Source: Micrococcales bacterium
GTDB taxonomy: Bacteria > Actinomycetota > Actinomycetes > Actinomycetales > Dermatophilaceae
Assembly (NCBI GenBank): GCA_030537915.1
Contig: JAUNUZ010000157.1
Location: 1 to 6,010, forward strand
DNA length: 6,010 nt
Reading direction: 5' to 3'
Below, piece after piece: positions 4,747 to 6,010 of the stretch. The notes beneath the pieces are model-generated. The model worked only from the letters and a program-made list of their open reading frames with translations, did not search any database and was not told where the DNA came from. Made by a program: the position numbers and the translations under genes. The number at the start of each line of letters is the position of its first letter. Position 1 is the first letter of the stretch.

Positions 4747-6010
4747 GTGGGCAAGCTGTTGAGCGCGATGCGCAAGGCGGGCTGGAACCTGGGCGACCAG
4801 ATCCTGTCCGCGGCGAGCAACGTCATCCTCTCGATCGTCATCGCGCGAACGGTCGACAAATACGTCTTCGGTGCCTTCGCCATAGCGTTCGTCGTCTTCG
4901 GAGTCGGCATCGCGCTCGCCCGCTCGATCGTCGGCCAGCCCCTGCAGATCCGCTACGCCGCCGCACCGCCAGCCGAGCAACACGCCGCGATCGGGCGTGC
5001 CCACGGGCTCGCCGTCGTGCTGGGCATCGCGCTGGGCGTCCTGTCCGCGCTCGCCGCGACGATGCTGTCCGGGGCGCTGGCCGAGGCGCTGTTCGCCTTG
5101 TCGGTGTGCCTGCCCGGGCTGCTGTTGCAGGACTCCCAGCGCCTCACGTTCTTCGCCATCGGCAAGGCCTGGGGTGCCGTCGTCATCGACACTGTCTGGA
5201 CCGTCGTGCAGTTGGGCGCGCTCGCCATCCTCATCACCTCGGGCCACTCCGCGATCAGCGAGCTGATCCTCGCCTGGGGTGCCTCAGCGGCCCTGGCCGT
5301 ACTGGTCGGGGCGGTCATCCTGCAGGTCGTCCCGCGCCTGGGCGCCTGGCTGGCCTGGCTGCGCGAGATCAAGGACCTCGTCCGCTACCTGCTCGCCGAG
5401 TACATCCTCGGCTTGGGTGCCTCGCAGATCGCAGTCCTCCTCGTCGGGGTGATCGCCGCACCGCAGGCCGTCGGCGCCATCCGCGCCGCGCAGACCCTGC
5501 TCGGGCCGCTCAACATCCTCGGCGGTGCCTGCTTCAACTTCACCGTCCCCGAGATCGCGCGCCGCACGCACCTGACCGCCTCGCAGCGCCTCCTGGCCGG
5601 ACACGCGGTCTCGGGTCTCATGGGTGCGGCCACGGTCACCTACGTCGTGGCACTGCTGCTCATCCCCGACTGGATGGGCCAGGAGATCTTCAGCGACTCC
5701 TGGGCGGGCGCGGCGGGGGTCCTGCTGCCGCTGGGCATCTCCGCGCTCTTCTCGTCGCTGGCCAACGGGTTGGCCGGGGTCCTCTACGGGCTCGGGCGCG
5801 CGGACCGCACGTTCCGCATCAACCTCTACAAGGCGCCGGTCATCGTCATCGCCGTCCTCGGCGGCACGTGGCTCGGCGGCGCGGTCGGCGCAGGCTGGGG
5901 CATGGCGATCGCGGAGGCGTTCGTCCTACCGTTCTGGTACCGCGAATTCCGCGCGGCCGCGCTCCGGACCGCCCTGCCCCAGCCGGAGCAGACCGCGCCA
6001 GAGCCTGACC
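4747..6010 (+). CDS. Wzx/MOP-type polysaccharide flippase-like membrane protein (partial, C-terminus open)
   Basis: The frame from GTG 4747 is open for 421 codons to the window edge. The start is supported by AGGGGGAG (4731-4738) 8 nt upstream. The protein is strongly hydrophobic, with about 12 likely helices at roughly 16-36, 41-62, 87-108, 111-128, 145-165, 172-195, 214-236, 247-264, 286-306, 324-346, 362-382 and 383-398. The pattern of two halves, the start WNLGDQILSAASNVILSIVIAR and the block VGAIRAAQTLLGPLNIL (242-258) resemble oligosaccharide-lipid flippases of the MOP superfamily in actinomycetes. Such proteins move undecaprenyl-linked glycans across the membrane. The tail after residue 400 (PQPEQTAPEP) is hydrophilic, so the gene probably ends shortly beyond the window. 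The divergent glycosyltransferase-like gene supports a surface polysaccharide role. The substrate is unknown. Another MOP transporter subfamily is possible. Confidence 0.82.
   Translation, partial: MGKLLSAMRKAGWNLGDQILSAASNVILSIVIARTVDKYVFGAFAIAFVVFGVGIALARSIVGQPLQIRYAAAPPAEQHAAIGRAHGLAVVLGIALGVLSALAATMLSGALAEALFALSVCLPGLLLQDSQRLTFFAIGKAWGAVVIDTVWTVVQLGALAILITSGHSAISELILAWGASAALAVLVGAVILQVVPRLGAWLAWLREIKDLVRYLLAEYILGLGASQIAVLLVGVIAAPQAVGAIRAAQTLLGPLNILGGACFNFTVPEIARRTHLTASQRLLAGHAVSGLMGAATVTYVVALLLIPDWMGQEIFSDSWAGAAGVLLPLGISALFSSLANGLAGVLYGLGRADRTFRINLYKAPVIVIAVLGGTWLGGAVGAGWGMAIAEAFVLPFWYREFRAAALRTALPQPEQTAPEPD

Noticed and set aside
4543..5247. Minus-strand frame of 234 codons antisense to the flippase start and promoter
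   Set aside because: It is Asp/Arg/Gly-rich without motifs and antisense to a clear membrane protein with its own ribosome site.
5106..6008. Plus-strand frame of 300 codons inside the flippase gene
   Set aside because: It is a +1 shadow rich in Arg/Pro/His. The GTG 4747 frame gives a clean multi-helix membrane protein over the same bases.

Overview
The window is about 6 kb of very GC-rich DNA with GTG starts, TAnnnT-type -10 boxes and a mycothiol-dependent detoxification gene. Mycothiol is restricted to Actinobacteria, so the host is an actinomycete. A Micrococcales-type genome would fit, but that is only an impression.

Left part (1-2585) is a conserved actinobacterial neighbourhood. On the minus strand lie mca (mycothiol S-conjugate amidase) and, directly coupled behind it, a small membrane protein cut by the window edge. 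Divergent on the plus strand are a DUF4307-type membrane protein and greA (transcript cleavage factor). From memory, the same four-gene order occurs in Mycobacterium tuberculosis (Rv1083, mca/Rv1082, Rv1081c, greA/Rv1080c). The 150-bp gap between mca and the DUF4307 gene should hold two back-to-back promoters. The DUF4307 gene looks leaderless.

Middle part (2586-3691) holds an unusually long near-palindromic stem-loop (2606-2669) just after greA, then msrA (peptide methionine sulfoxide reductase A). With mca this makes a local theme of thiol and oxidative damage control. The msrA frame has no stop where the family normally ends. It runs about 93 codons further, antisense into the 3' end of the next gene.

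Right part (3499-6010) is a cell-surface polysaccharide theme. A minus-strand protein carries an acidic EDD motif and looks like a GT-A-type glycosyltransferase. It is divergent from a plus-strand polytopic membrane protein resembling Wzx/MOP-superfamily flippases, which is open at the window edge. The 318-bp gap between them carries a good promoter candidate for the flippase, a leader of about 190 nt and a small hairpin before its ribosome binding site.

I saw no tRNA, rRNA, CRISPR array, transposase or phage gene. I do not see a clearly new biological system. The items most worth checking are the long stem-loop, the msrA/glycosyltransferase antisense overlap and the uncharacterised EDD protein.
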